Positions 22,493 to 41,085 of a stretch of DNA of 64,000 bases are shown here, in pieces. Position numbers and translations under genes: made by a program. The notes under the pieces were generated by a model. It saw only the letters and a program-made list of their open reading frames with translations, was not told where the DNA came from and ran no database searches. The DNA is from Taiwanofungus camphoratus (taxonomy: Eukaryota > Basidiomycota > Agaricomycetes > Polyporales > Taiwanofungaceae). Numbering within the stretch: position 1 is the stretch's first letter; the number at the start of each line of letters is the position of its first letter. The stretch spans positions 2,542,001-2,606,000 of the forward strand of contig CP021220.1 in assembly GCA_003999685.1 (NCBI GenBank). Direction: 5' to 3'.

Positions 22493-23806
22493 ATGCCCGG
22501 TGACAGTGGGGCAGTGTTCTCGCTTTATAGGTCATTTCGCCGGCAGATTCGTCTGCTCCCGACTGCATACCTTCGGTATGACCTCCATAGCATGTGCCGT
22601 GTATAGACTGACCATCGTGCTCTAGGCAGTTCTTTCGAATCAAACTAAATGATGATGTCCGTGCTATATTGAATACGAAGAAACCTAGAATGCAGGTCCT
22701 CAAAGTGAAAAGAATTGAGAAGGTACCGCCATGAGGACACGCACTCTCTCCATTTGCCCATTGACTCATCCACAATAGGAACTGCGCAAGTTGAAAGGAG
22801 CAAACAACGGTCGTACGGAGTGCTTCGACCATATTCTAGATCTTGCATACGGAAGGAAAGGCAAGCTCAAGTGGGAGCTCATCAACGTGCGACATAACGC
22901 CATTCAGAAGACCTATCCATACTAATACGCCCAACGCAGCCTCTTCTCTCTGACCCCAACACTCCACTTCCAGAACGAATCATACCCACCGAAGAGAAGT
23001 CTCGTCCACCTGTCTATTCTCCGGAGTTGACCGCGCTCCTGACATCTGGACTGGCCCGTAAAACCAGGCCCATTGAGCACAGAATGCTGAGGAGCCCTCC
23101 AACCTTACCGGAACGAGCAGGTCCTACATCTGTACAGGCAAGATTATTGGGCTCATTTAGCAAACGCAGAGAAGTCAACATCCGTTGGCGGTACTTTACC
23201 GAACAGGTAAAGAAGGTGTATCCCCCGTTGCAGGTGTCTATAGAAGAAAAAACTGAGTCCGGAGAGGTTCGGCAGTACACGGATAGGGACCGTCTGGTCC
23301 GTGCCGGCGTTCGCTGTATGGGTATGCAAGGTGAAGGCATATTCGAGGAGGTGCAAGCTCTAGCAAGGCCACCGGCGAAGACACCCGCACGCCAAGCGCC
23401 TGAGGATACATCAGAGGCAGAATCTGCAGAATCATCACACTCAGTTGAATCGCATCTTCGACCTCGGTTTCTGCGACGACGATTTGCACGTCTCCTAGGC
23501 CGATTACCGGTCCTAACGTACTCCCATAGATCTCAGGCTAACGAGTCAGAGAATTCCGGACAAAGCATTGGACGGTATCAAGTATCTCTAGCAACCAACG
23601 CAATCGGCTACTCTCTGCGCAGGTCTCCAAATCGTTTTCCGAAGGTCCATCCTGATGACTTTGCATGGATCCGGTCCGCCGAAATAGAGGATGAAAGGCG
23701 GGAGGAAGCCGAAATGCAGGCACGAGCTGAACGAGCTGAAAAACGGATGAAGATGCAGCTGCAGGCTACGACGAATCTCAATAGCGGGGAGAACGAAAGT
23801 GTATAA
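22493..23806 (+). CDS. LYR-motif protein, Cup1-like, 384 aa
   Basis: Exons 22493-22575, 22626-22722, 22779-22886, 22940-23806. Near the N-terminus the read-through of exon 1 gives SLYRSFRRQIRLLP, a Leu-Tyr-Arg motif followed by basic helix, then QFFRIKLNDDVRAI and a Lys/Arg-rich helix. The LYR/Complex1 family binds the acyl carrier protein in mitochondria and helps assemble respiratory complexes or Fe-S clusters. The later LDLAYGRKGKLKWEL and the long tail fit the fungal Cup1-like branch as I remember it. The C-terminal third is low in complexity and ends in an Ala/Glu/Arg/Lys-rich coiled-coil-like helix. No obvious presequence. The exact role is not known to me. Confidence 0.7.
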
Positions 23807-23850
23807 ATAGTCTCAAAATGTCCTGATTAATCTCGGGAAGCCGACCGTCT

Positions 23851-26800
23851 CTATGACCCCCCCGCAGAATCGTCCAGCTCCAACCCATGCAAATCGATAA
23901 CATACATGTTATAGTTCTTGTCTGTTGCTTGTGCGCCTGTACCTTCGCTCAAGCTTGGATCTACGCCACACTGCAGATCAAGCATTGTCTTATACTCGTC
24001 GAAGCTGAAGTCTTGCTTGAGACGGATGCTATCGAGCATTTTCTGTTGCAACAATCATCAGAAAACAAAAGTGGGCAACAGTCAGATAAAACTAACTTGA
24101 GGTGACATCATGAATAGTGAGTAGTAGCGCTTTGCGCGCTCAAATTCTGCGTTATGGTTGCCCTGAGTAATTGTCCTGATGTTTTGTTGTAGGGCTAGCA
24201 TGTTACGCATCATTTTCCTGATTCCGATGGTGTTGGCGAACCGAATGTAACGGGCATTAGAGATGAGTAGGTGTTCCAAGAGATGACCCAGTCCTTCGAA
24301 AATGAATCTATGCCGATAGCTTATAAACGTGTACGAGCTATTCATGGCCCCACTTACCTCCGTTCGTTTTGAGGAAGCGTGGTCGAAGTGAAATCATCAC
24401 ATCTGCCGAGTTCCACATTGAGGTCAATAACATGAGGATCAGGTTCTCCGACTTCAGACTCTGTGCGATACACTCCCTGTGATCATTTTAAGTTGGTCGG
24501 CACGTCGTTTTGATGGATAGTATTGAGTACTGTACTCACATGCCGTAGAGCAAGGTCTAAGTGGTGCATCGCACGACAACGAATGTCAATACGGAGGCTA
24601 TATAGGATGAGTTCAGCGAGCTGTGCGTAGGTCATGTGGAGAGCCTGGAAGCGCCTATAGTCGCAAAGAGTTAGTGCAAGCAACTTGAAATCTGTGGCGA
24701 TGCTGACATGGCCATTGCAGCAGACAGAGGGAGGCTGAGCGGTTCGTTGGCTTGAATAGGCAGCATAGCTGGCAGATAGGGAGTATAAGGTGTGACGGCG
24801 CTCACAGGCTCTAGTTTGAGGGGGGTCGTAGGCGAGAGTGCTCCTTCTGGCGCGGATTTTAGGGCATCTAATTCAGCAGCAAACCAAGTCTGCTCCAAAA
24901 TCAATCCATCTAATCATACAAACAAGTCAATGGCTCCCTTACTACGCTGCGGTACAGGCTTGCCAATGCTGGGAGGTTCCGCATAGACATGATCAGATCA
25001 TCCTTGCTTACAGGCTGCCCACCAAGCAGATTTTGTTCCAGGTGTGTTTCCTGTCGACAAAGTTGGAGCTTCTTCGCACCAGCGTTGTCGTCCTGCACAA
25101 GACTGCACAATTCAGACAAACAGGTAGTAAGCTCTGCCTTTTGAGCCCATTGGGCTGCCAAAGCTATACGCGGCCCATCATGAGGTGTCTTGTCCTCTTT
25201 AATTGTGACCAAGTCATAGAATCTGTCACTACAACGCTGATAGAATTGACCAATGACTGTCAAGATCAGCCGCGAGTAATTTTCGCGATGGAAGGGCGTC
25301 GTCCGAAGCATGGCACACAAAGAGTTAATTAGAGCCATGACTTGTACGCTGGCCTTGAGAGAGGAACAATTCCTTAAGATGAAATGTTACACAAATATAT
25401 CAGACTGACCTTAACGAGCGGCTGAGGGGACAGTCTCGTTGATGCAGGTTCTGGTTCGAATGCATCAAGACCTTTAACATGTGTGATAGTGTGAGCTCAG
25501 ACAACCTAATTACACAGTAGCATACTCACTGGTGACCGCATGATGAAAGAGCAAGGATACTTTGTCTTCTAATTGTGGCAAATACACATTCAGTACAAAC
25601 TCGTCCAGATTCACGCTCGATGCTCGAGCAGCTTCTAAGCCCGACGGTAGTGCTTCTGATATACGGTCCAGGAATGCCAAAGTAGGCTGGAAGAGCACGC
25701 TGACATGGAACGCATCTGGATGAACTAGTAATCTGTGATGTTGACTTGTCCCTGCTAAGCGATCATCTGTCCCGACTGCTGACAGAGTAGCTTGAACAGC
25801 GCTCTCTGCGGAACCTTGCACAAGGCCTGGAACTGTGTCTTTCAATACACGGGTGAGTTCATCTTCATGTCGCCTGAGGGCCTTAGTAGCGAACTTCGCA
25901 TCAGTGTCAGCGAAACGGAAGACGGGCTGTGTAACGAACGTCAATGGAACATGCTAGGAAATCAGCAGTACCAGACTGACTTTCGTTTTATCTCGCGTAA
26001 ATTTGCCCTCCCGAAGAACTTCGTTGATGGAAGAAATTGGATTCCGACCGGACACCGCGCCTTGCTCTTCATCCATTACGTAGTCGCCGATTAAAGTACG
26101 AACCTGTGAAGATGCTTGAGCATGGACACAGAGGACAACGGGTGACGGTTTACCTCTGCTTGCACGGGCATCCATACTTCAGCCAGAGGGAACAAGGTAC
26201 CGGGTTTAGCACCTGAGGAATCCTTGAAGTCGCGTCTCTATCGAATGGTGCATCAAACTATATTCACCAAGAGTGAAGGACAACGACAACAATATTGACA
26301 GCGCAGAAATTAGGGAGTGTTAGTAGTTAAGTTTACTTACCGCCCCTATCCGATTTGCCACCTCATAGACAACTCGTAAGCCTTGCGTGACAGCATCCAA
26401 CTTGGAGTAAAGAGTCCAGAAGAAATCTCGTATAATTTCTTGATCGGCTGGCTTTGTCGAAGACTCCAGGGCGGTCAATCGTAGATTGGCCGCAGTCAAA
26501 GGAGAACCTCTCCCACTTGGGACACTTGAGACAGGATTTGGAGCGGCTACTGCAACGCCAACCCCAGAGCCGAAGCCAAGGTTATTCGTTGAAGCGGCAG
26601 TGAAAAGTGGCAAGACGTTGTCTAACCTCCCCGCTCCTGGAGCTGGGCCAACAGTTGATATAATGGATCGTCTTCGCCCAAATTCCGCACGCTCTTCAAC
26701 TTCGTCCAGAGTTACTTCCACTAAAGAGAAGATTTCGCCAGGCAATTTCTGGGCGACAATATCAAGCGCATTGCCAAGCTTGCCAAGGACAGCAAGGGAT

Positions 26801-28834
26801 TCTAGGAGGGTTTCGATGTATGCAAATGAATCAGCCTCCGGATTGTGGGCAGAAGACGGCTGTAGCGTGCTCATGGCAAAGTTGGATGCTGCCGTGCCGA
26901 GAAAAACTGCGCCAGATAAGGAATTTGATGATTGCGCATTCGATATTCCAGGTGCTGATGTGCTGGCGGACGCCGATAATCCAGCTTCTGGTAAGCTATT
27001 GCGGAGATTTTGATCGTCGATATCAAAAGGCGGATCATGTGTGCGCAATGCAAGGTCCTCGAGGAATCGGCTCAATCGCGATGAGCGTGGGATTGAAGAT
27101 GTTGGCGATGAAGCCGACGGGAGTGATAACTTCACGTTAGAGACGAACCCCTCCTCTTCAAAATCAACCGTAGGAACTAAGAATACTTTATTCGAAGGTC
27201 AGATACACGGCGCACTTTAGACTTACATGTATGTTGACCAGGGTTGTACACCGCCCATCGGGACTCACACCAGAACGACTTCAGATAGAGGTGACTGTGT
27301 AGTTCATCGACCAGAATCTCTCTAAGTGCCTACATATGTTCGAAATCTTATTGTACTGTTTGTCACCGGAAATGTTTGTGAAACGCACTACTTCTTGAGC
27401 ATTGAGATAGCTCCTTAAATCCGAAACAGCGCCAACCTCAAGCATGTCTTGTTTGTTGATGAGCTTCAGACTGCGTATAAGGAGAACAGCTGCCTGCAAA
27501 AGACGCTTCTCGGATATTAGACTCTCTAAGACATCAGGAACTGCTCTCAGGCGCTCGCTGGAGAAAGTACCTGCATCAGCTTGCCGCCGTAGAAAGAACA
27601 CGCAATACGGCCACGAGCAACGTACATCTGATCCAATATTCGCATCATCTCTTCTACCGTCTGACTTCTGGACCACAGCTGAACGAGATCAGCACGTTTG
27701 TTACCCAAAGTGTCCTTGGCCTCCTGTAAAGCCGTCCGAGCATCTCTGATCTGCGTTTGCGAAACTCCCAGATGGTTCAACAACGCGGCATGGTGTGGAA
27801 GAGCACCCGCAAAGGCCTGGTAATGCTCTAAAGCATGATTTAGGAGTAGAGCTTGCCGACATCAAATTCAAAGGGAAACGTACTGTCCACTGATCCCTTC
27901 AAGGCCTTGGACAATGTGTTTTTTGTACGTCGAAAGGACTCCATGTCTTTTCCTAGGGACGAGTTGTCCAGTAGTTGCAGCGCAAGATCGACAGGATTAA
28001 ACTGATACATTTGAATCTCATGTTCCTCATGTATGACGATCTGAGTGCTTACATCAGGATGGGTAACAGTCGCCCATTCGTCCTTAATTTCCTCCAGGAC
28101 AACTGCAGGGTACGATCAGGACTGAGTAGTCATGTCGGGCAAAGTATTTCATACAGAAAGGCGGTATTCTGCGGCCAAAATGATCGTTACGTACCGTCAA
28201 TATCGCCTGCCTTCGCCTTTCCAGTAGGTCTCCGACCTGGGACTTTGTCTCGCAGTCTCTGTTGACGGGCTTTCTGAAGTTCCATCTCTTTTTCTCTTTG
28301 CCTCTCATACTCTGCGTCCATCAAGCTATCGTTAGACATTCCCCGTTTCCTGCCAAGGCTCTGGAATGCTGCAACAGCCGCAGCTAGAGATGCAGGGGAC
28401 GGTTGCGGGTCTTCCATAGAAGAGACAGGAGATATAGGAGAAGGGGAGGCAGCAGCTTGCCTGCTGTACAGATTGGATGAGCTAGCAACATTATTACGTG
28501 TCCGATAGGGCAAGGAGGCATCAGAGCGTGTCGGATCGACGGTATCCCCTGTATCTCTCGAGTCATGGGTGATACGCGAATCCATGGAAGCTCGGTCGGA
28601 TGTTGAGTGCTCAGACACCCGCCGATCCCTTAGCCCGGACCTCATCGGACGTGGCGGACCTCGTGTTGTTGATGGTGAGGTGGATATAGAGGAAACACTA
28701 CTCGATGTTGGTGGTCGGGTCGGGGTACGGTTGATCTGGAGAGGTCGAACTGGTGGAATGAATGTGCCATTCTGTGAATTTGAAGGAAGACGACGGGCAG
28801 GATCTGTAGAATATGTTGAGGGAACTCGAGACAT
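23851..28834 (-). CDS. SEC8: Exocyst complex component Sec8, about 1336 aa
   Basis: Seventeen exons: 23851-24042, 24097-24307, 24358-24476, 24540-24654, 24708-24889, 24943-25353, 25410-25471, 25530-25926, 25981-26103, 26154-26237, 26341-27176, 27227-27329, 27392-27557, 27626-27827, 27884-28001, 28053-28102, 28195-28834. All phases agree. Sec8 is a subunit of the octameric exocyst that tethers secretory vesicles to the plasma membrane at growing tips. The first 210 residues are Ser/Pro/Arg-rich. The Sec8 domain follows, with LGNKRADLVQLWSRSQTVEE, RAVPDVLESLISEKRLLQAA and, later, SGRNPISSINEVLREGKFTR. The C-terminal part is helical, as expected for a CATCHR tether. The first exon ends in an Arg/Lys-rich helix (EYERQREKEMELQKARQQR). 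It shares a 148-bp divergent promoter with the LDAH gene. Confidence 0.9.
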
Positions 28835-28982
28835 AACTTGAATGTGAGCGGACCGGGCTGGCAGTCTGGCCCTCTAACGATGTGCAGAGTGCGGTTGCAA
28901 CCGTTCACAATTACAATTACCATAAAGAGCTATTCGAACATACAACCCGAACGTACTATGTGGCAACGATGACCGGTCCGTG
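28835..28982. promoter_or_regulatory. 148-bp divergent promoter, SEC8 and LDAH
   Basis: The two start codons (28834 minus, 28983 plus) are only 148 bp apart, so both 5'-UTRs and core promoters must fit in this interval. No TATA box is evident. Confidence 0.5.
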
Positions 28983-30196
28983 ATGTCTGTGGACCCTACG
29001 CTTCCATCGTTCTTGGAGCCCATTGAACAAGGTTCTGCCGTTCAAAAGCCCTATATCAATGCGATTTTTCCACACAAAACGCTGGGTGTTTCCGCTCATG
29101 CCTTTTGGTGGCCTTCGATAATTGAGGATCCTCCGACCGTTTTGATATTCATACCAGGTGAATGACTGATAATCGACCTTGATTCGTCTTGATCGGCTGA
29201 GTGCTTGCTTCGCATCTTGTCAAAATCTACTTAGGCAATCCTGGTCTCATTGAATTTTATACCCCCTTTCTGACTGCCATCCACAAAAAAACTGATAATG
29301 GCATCGCCATACTCGCTCATGCCCATCTCGGTCATTCTCCGGCGATATCACAAGACAATTCATACCAGAATGCACCATCTGTCAGTTTGACCAGTCAAGT
29401 GGCTGGCGCCATCGAAGTAGTTGACTCCGTGAAATCCGCTTTCGGAAGGGCAGTCCGCATTGTTGTTACAGGGCACAGCGTAGGCGCATGGATCGCCTTG
29501 CAAGTATGTCTGATATATCTGCGCTCGAATGGCAAATCTAACTGAGAAACAGGTTCTTAGAGCCAGGAATGAGTCGGTCACATCTGTGTTCTTGCTGTTT
29601 CCCACCATTGTTCGTATAGCGGATACTCCGAAAGGGCGCGCATTATCGGTGAGCAGGTGAACCTTTGTCTTATACTATTCGGACTTTTTTAACATAAGAC
29701 TAGTGGGTCTTCCGCTCGCCATTGCCTCGAATTATTTCTTGGCTTTCTATTTTTACTCGTGTTTTGTCGCTACGCATGCTGTCATTCCTGTTTTCGGATT
29801 GGCCACTCGCGCAAGTGATGGTGCTCCGTTCTCTCTTAAACTCTCCTTCATGTGTCTATGCATGTCTGAGCATGGCACACGACGAGATGAACACCATCCG
29901 AGAATTGGATGTTATGCTCGTGCAGGAGCACAGACATCGCCTGCACGTGTACTTCGCTGAAAAGGACGACTGGGTAGGTGAACAGAGAGAGGTTATGTTG
30001 CAGGCTTTCGGTACAGATCTTGGCGCTGTGAAGATCATTCATGGACATAGGGATATTCCTCACGCATTCTGCATCAGTAAGTTGTCTTGCACACCTTCTC
30101 GTATTTCGTCGGTTACGTATCCGGCTTGCAGATCATGGCGAAGAATTGGCTACTCAATGTTTTGAATGGCTGCGACGGTCAATGAGACTTGAATAG
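28983..30196 (+). CDS. LDAH: Lipid-droplet-associated hydrolase (LDAH family), 325 aa
   Basis: Exons 28983-29157, 29235-29503, 29553-29648, 29704-30076, 30132-30196. An alpha/beta hydrolase: the strand VLIFIPGNPGLIEFY is the hallmark oxyanion region of the LDAH/C2orf43 family, and the elbow GHSVGAW gives Ser140 as nucleophile. The fungal members are around 300 residues, as here. A hydrophobic central segment (PLPRIISWLSIFTRVLSL) may mediate lipid-droplet binding. The C-terminal HRDIPHAFCI carries the likely catalytic His. The family sits on lipid droplets; its physiological substrate, suggested to be sterol ester or other neutral lipid, is debated. Confidence 0.87.
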
Positions 30197-30762
30197 AAAG
30201 CGTTTAACTCATGATTGAATAACTCTGTGTAATGTTACTTGAGGAAATAAGCCCTGACCCATGGAAATCACCTGTCGTAAGTGCGCGATCAATGGATCGA
30301 ACTTTGGTACAAAGTTCGGGTTCTTTGTGGTGCGGACGACAGCCCGCAATCAACACTGTTTTGTCCTCAAGGTCCAAAGGTCAAAACAAAGAGATCGGAG
30401 AGTATATATAGGACCTGCGGGCAGGCCGAGACACCGTCGTCACGTTGCCCCTCTCACCATCCTCTCATTCATCCTAGTATTTATTCGCATCGTTTATTTC
30501 ACTGCCTGCTTTTTACACCATTGCTAGTCATCTCTTGTTGTCTCCTGTTGCGGCCCGCGTCTGCCCCCTTTCCGGGGTGGCTGGTGCGCGCGCTTTAGAC
30601 CTCAACACGTAAGTCTCGTTGACGCCCAAACTCGTGTGCCCTCTCTCCACTGCGAGGAAGACAAAGATTCCTCATTTACTTACATAAGTACCGACGCGTC
30701 GCATTCAAGTCGACGCGTTTGAACGCGTCGTTGTGCGTGGTCAATCGTCGAAAAGTATTATA
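30197..30762. other. Promoter region of the Mit1-like gene
   Basis: Contains a TATATATAG stretch at 30403-30411 and, just before the ATG, three ACGCGT boxes. A GTAAGT at about 30609 could start a 5'-UTR intron. No gene seen. Confidence 0.5.
30694..30728. promoter_or_regulatory. Cluster of three ACGCGT (MCB-like) boxes
   Basis: ACGCGT at 30694-30699, 30713-30718 and 30723-30728, 35-69 bp before the ATG at 30763. The last two are arranged as an imperfect inverted repeat. In yeasts this hexamer is the MluI cell-cycle box bound by MBF/SBF (APSES factors) in G1/S. Whether it works so here is inference. Confidence 0.55.
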
Positions 30763-37845
<7,083 letters not shown>

Positions 37846-38198
37846 TTGCCTTCAGACATTTATTGCATTAGTCCCACATAGTTCGTATTCGTACGGCCTG
37901 CAGCACGCTCTACACGTTTCACCGTGCATTCTACATCAATATATATCACGCATGCTCTGAGCAACCAATGTATGAGTGTACCACACGTTAAACATCGATT
38001 GTGTGAGAGCATGGCAGACTCCGACTGGGATGGCGGAGTACGATTGTGACTTGAGTCGACTCAGCCTGAATCAGTACTTATGGGCCCGCATGGACGCCTG
38101 AGCGTAACTTAAACTTACATAAAGAGGTCAACTTTTTCTTTTGTGAGCCGGACTCGCGCAGTCGGTCCAATATTGTTGACACGTTTTCCGATTCTTTG
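37846..38198. other. Short intergenic region
   Basis: 3' flank of the remodeler and promoter of the RNase III-like gene. No gene seen. Confidence 0.5.
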
Positions 38199-39739
38199 AT
38201 GGTGAAGGCACAAGTCAAGGGCTACAACATGCAGTCCGAGACACATCAGTGGTTCCCCTCCTCTGCAGGTACGTGCCACTTGACACCCAGAGGGTGCTGC
38301 GCTCCTCGTAGGCAGTATTGCTGAGTCTCATCTCCTTCCAGATGGCACGTGGCCCTCTTCAGTAGGTTCCCCAGCAGCCAAACCTTCCCAGAGCCCTGGC
38401 CCATCTTTGAAGCGCTCGCGCTCGACGTCTAACACCATGGACGCTCTCCCCCCCGTGCCCAAACTCCATGGCGAGATCATCCTAGAAGTCTTCACCCACA
38501 GCTCGCTTCGTTTTCCAGGAGCACCTACCAACGAGGATTCCGAGTATGGCGATGGTGAACGCCTCTTCGTGCTGGGGGAGAAGATACTGGAGGCCGCAGT
38601 GACATCCGCTTTGTTCAGTAAGAGACCGATGTTGAAGGCAGATGATATCAAGGCGAGTGCATCGGATGCAATGATCATCTCATGCTGATTAGTCCTGATC
38701 TCTGTTAGGCCCAAAGAGACGGTGTCCTTTCAGAAGCAAATGTAGAGAGCTGGATAATCGGCTACAAGCTCAGGGAAAGAGTGCGATGCAGCCCCGATGC
38801 GCTGCAAAGTCTCAATACGCCGAAGGTATATGTTTTTTTTTTCCCGTGTGCGCTGAATGTGCTCTAATATATTCATAGGAAGCTCGTATTCTCTTCTGTT
38901 CGTATGTGGGCGCAGTCTTCGTCCAGGATGGAATGAACATGGTGCAAAGCTGGATAGGACAACTAGTCGACCCAGACTACGACCCTCCAGCGCCATCAGA
39001 CGGGGAACCTTATGCATACAAGAAGGTCAAGACAGAACCAATGGACTCGTCGACGCCACCGCCGAACATGGCACCTCCCCCACCTATGAATTCGCCGCCG
39101 CCGCTTCCGACCAACCCCCTGGCGCCTGCGCAGCCAACGGCTGCGTTCTTACCATTGTTCAACCAGACTGCCAACCAGCGCAGACTATCTGTTGAGTATC
39201 CTGCGCAGTTCAGTGGCCCCGCTCACGCTGGAAGATGGACGGTGCAGTGTGTCGGTGCGTCGCGTGATCATATGCCCAAGCTGCCATTGAACGCTCAGTG
39301 TTCCGCTTCAGTCAATGGTATAGCTAAAGGAGAAGGCACCGGTTCCAGCAAACAGCTCGCGAAGGAAGAAGCTGCCAGACAAGCGTACTATGCCATGGGA
39401 TGGGCGCCCCGTAAGCGGCCAAAAACGCGCACACCGCCCCAGTTGGCTGATCCTTGCCTGCAGGTGCCTAATCATCCATGCGAGGAACAAAGGGACTTTC
39501 GTTCAATCATCGATAGTTTGGACCGTTGTAATCTAGCATTGCTCGGCCATCGCTCCTCGCTCTCGGGCGGTGCGGTGCTGCTGGGGATAGTAAATATGGG
39601 CTATATGACACCATATCTGTTGTCGCTGCTAGATTACAACGGTGCAAATCTGAGTGACTTCAATCAAGCTGCAGATCAAGGCGAAGGTGAGGCGCGCCCG
39701 GCGACGGCAGCCTTGATCGTCCGTGCTGGACATGCGTGA
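38199..39739 (+). CDS. RNase III-like protein with dsRNA-binding domain, catalytic residues lost, about 452 aa
   Basis: Exons 38199-38268, 38342-38652, 38709-38825, 38879-39739. Residues 62-195 follow the RNase III fold: EVFTHSSLRF corresponds to the family LTHRS segment and ERLFVLGEKILEAA (96-109) to the signature ERLEFLGDS. The second signature Glu is Phe99 and the key Asp is Glu103; the later D-x-x-E pair is also absent (EARILFCSYVGAVF, 167-180). After a Pro-rich linker, a good dsRBD (256-341) has GRWTVQCVG, the loop KGEGTGSSKQLAKEEAARQA and basic K/R ends. It probably binds dsRNA or acts as a partner without cutting. The second intron starts with GC (AAG then GCGAGT). ATG 38229 is an alternative start; the last 110 residues may contain an unseen intron. 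Confidence 0.76.
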
Positions 39740-41085
39740 CTGAAGCAACGATGAACGTCCGAGGCTCCCCTGATTTAGACTTCTTGTGTCGTATCTTGTT
39801 GAGGATGTAGTGTTTGGTCGAGATCGGGGACGTGTAAGCTGTGCCATTTTTCTTGCTGTATCCACGTCTGGCTGTGAGCATATTTATTCTGCTGATTGTG
39901 TACTGTGCGCATTGTATACGGCCAATGTTTAAAATGCTACTTTCTGGGTCTCTTGTGATTTCCACGACCAAAATTCGGCCTTCGCCGGTGAACCCCCGCA
40001 AGCTCGAGTCCATAGCACGAAGATGCGCACTAGCAATAACACAGCATGGTTCGAATTCCTCTTTGTTGCTTCTATGACTTACTGTCGTTACCTTTGTAAA
40101 CTCAGTTTCTCGTGCCACGAATGCGTAATCGAAGAGCAAGAGAACACAACATGACGGCTGCAAAGATATAAATATTCCGAGAATGGCCTAGAAGAGGTGG
40201 GCCGGGAGCTTACAATCTCCGAGCAACGATATCGAAAAAGTGTGCCGGCGCAAAACAAGGCCTTCAAAGACGCGGTCAGCGCGATGCGATTGGCGAATGT
40301 AGCATATACAGAACAGAACCGAAATATGTTGGACATATCCGGGATTTCAGAATGAATGCTTCTCGGGCCAGAGCGTAACGGTGAACAAGGCCAATATCCG
40401 CTGTATTACCGCCGCATTGGACGCACCCGCCTTCGATATTCGGATGACGAGCCCCCATGTTAAGCGTGACTATCATGGCATGACTAGCTTGCATGTAAGG
40501 CTGGGAAGTATCTAGACGCTAGCAGTGGCGATTGCGCTGCCTGCGGTATCCGCTTCAACGGCCGGCCAGAGCGAGATGGAGAGGCACGACATAAGCTTTA
40601 GGCTAGATTAGGGGAAAGAAGCAGAAGACAACGAATGGAGTTGACGCGAAACCTCCAAGGATCAGAACACATTAAACCTACTTTCCGGATAGATGGGACT
40701 CTGCCCTGGACAGCTGCCGGTCGTTGTTATCAAGGAGCAGGTCTTACCCCTGGGCTGATGCCTGAGTCTTTGTCATGGTCGCCATACGCGGATGACAAAC
40801 CCCCGAGACCCGCGGTTAGTACTTGTTGGATATCGTATTGATGACTAAGGCAGAGGCTTGTATTCCCAACGCCATCGCGTATTTTGTTATTCTCACGGCA
40901 CACGCCGGTCACGTGGGTCATTGTCCGCGGCAAAGGATAGGTCTAACAGTAAGCCTATTACTATAAGCAGATCTGTCCTATGCGCGCGCACTGCTCTGCG
41001 TTTTTACCTTGACGCTCTCGACGTCGGGCACGCTTTTCTATCGTCGTCCCAGAGTCGGCCACCACCATCTGGCCGTTGCTACCTG
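39740..41085. other. 1.3-kb intergenic region
   Basis: No gene supported. Near the right end a CACGTG E-box core lies at 40910-40915, about 170 bp before the next start. The open frame of the SNF2-RING gene extends upstream to 40858 without an ATG that I prefer. Confidence 0.45.

Noticed and set aside
25954-25980. 27-nt intron in SEC8 that restores the frame
   Set aside because: Too short for splicing. A second in-phase acceptor (ACACAG, ending at 25927) gives a normal 54-nt intron, so I used that.
40043-40060. tRNA B-box-like GGTTCGAATTCC
   Set aside because: Flanking bases do not pair, and no cloverleaf can be drawn upstream.
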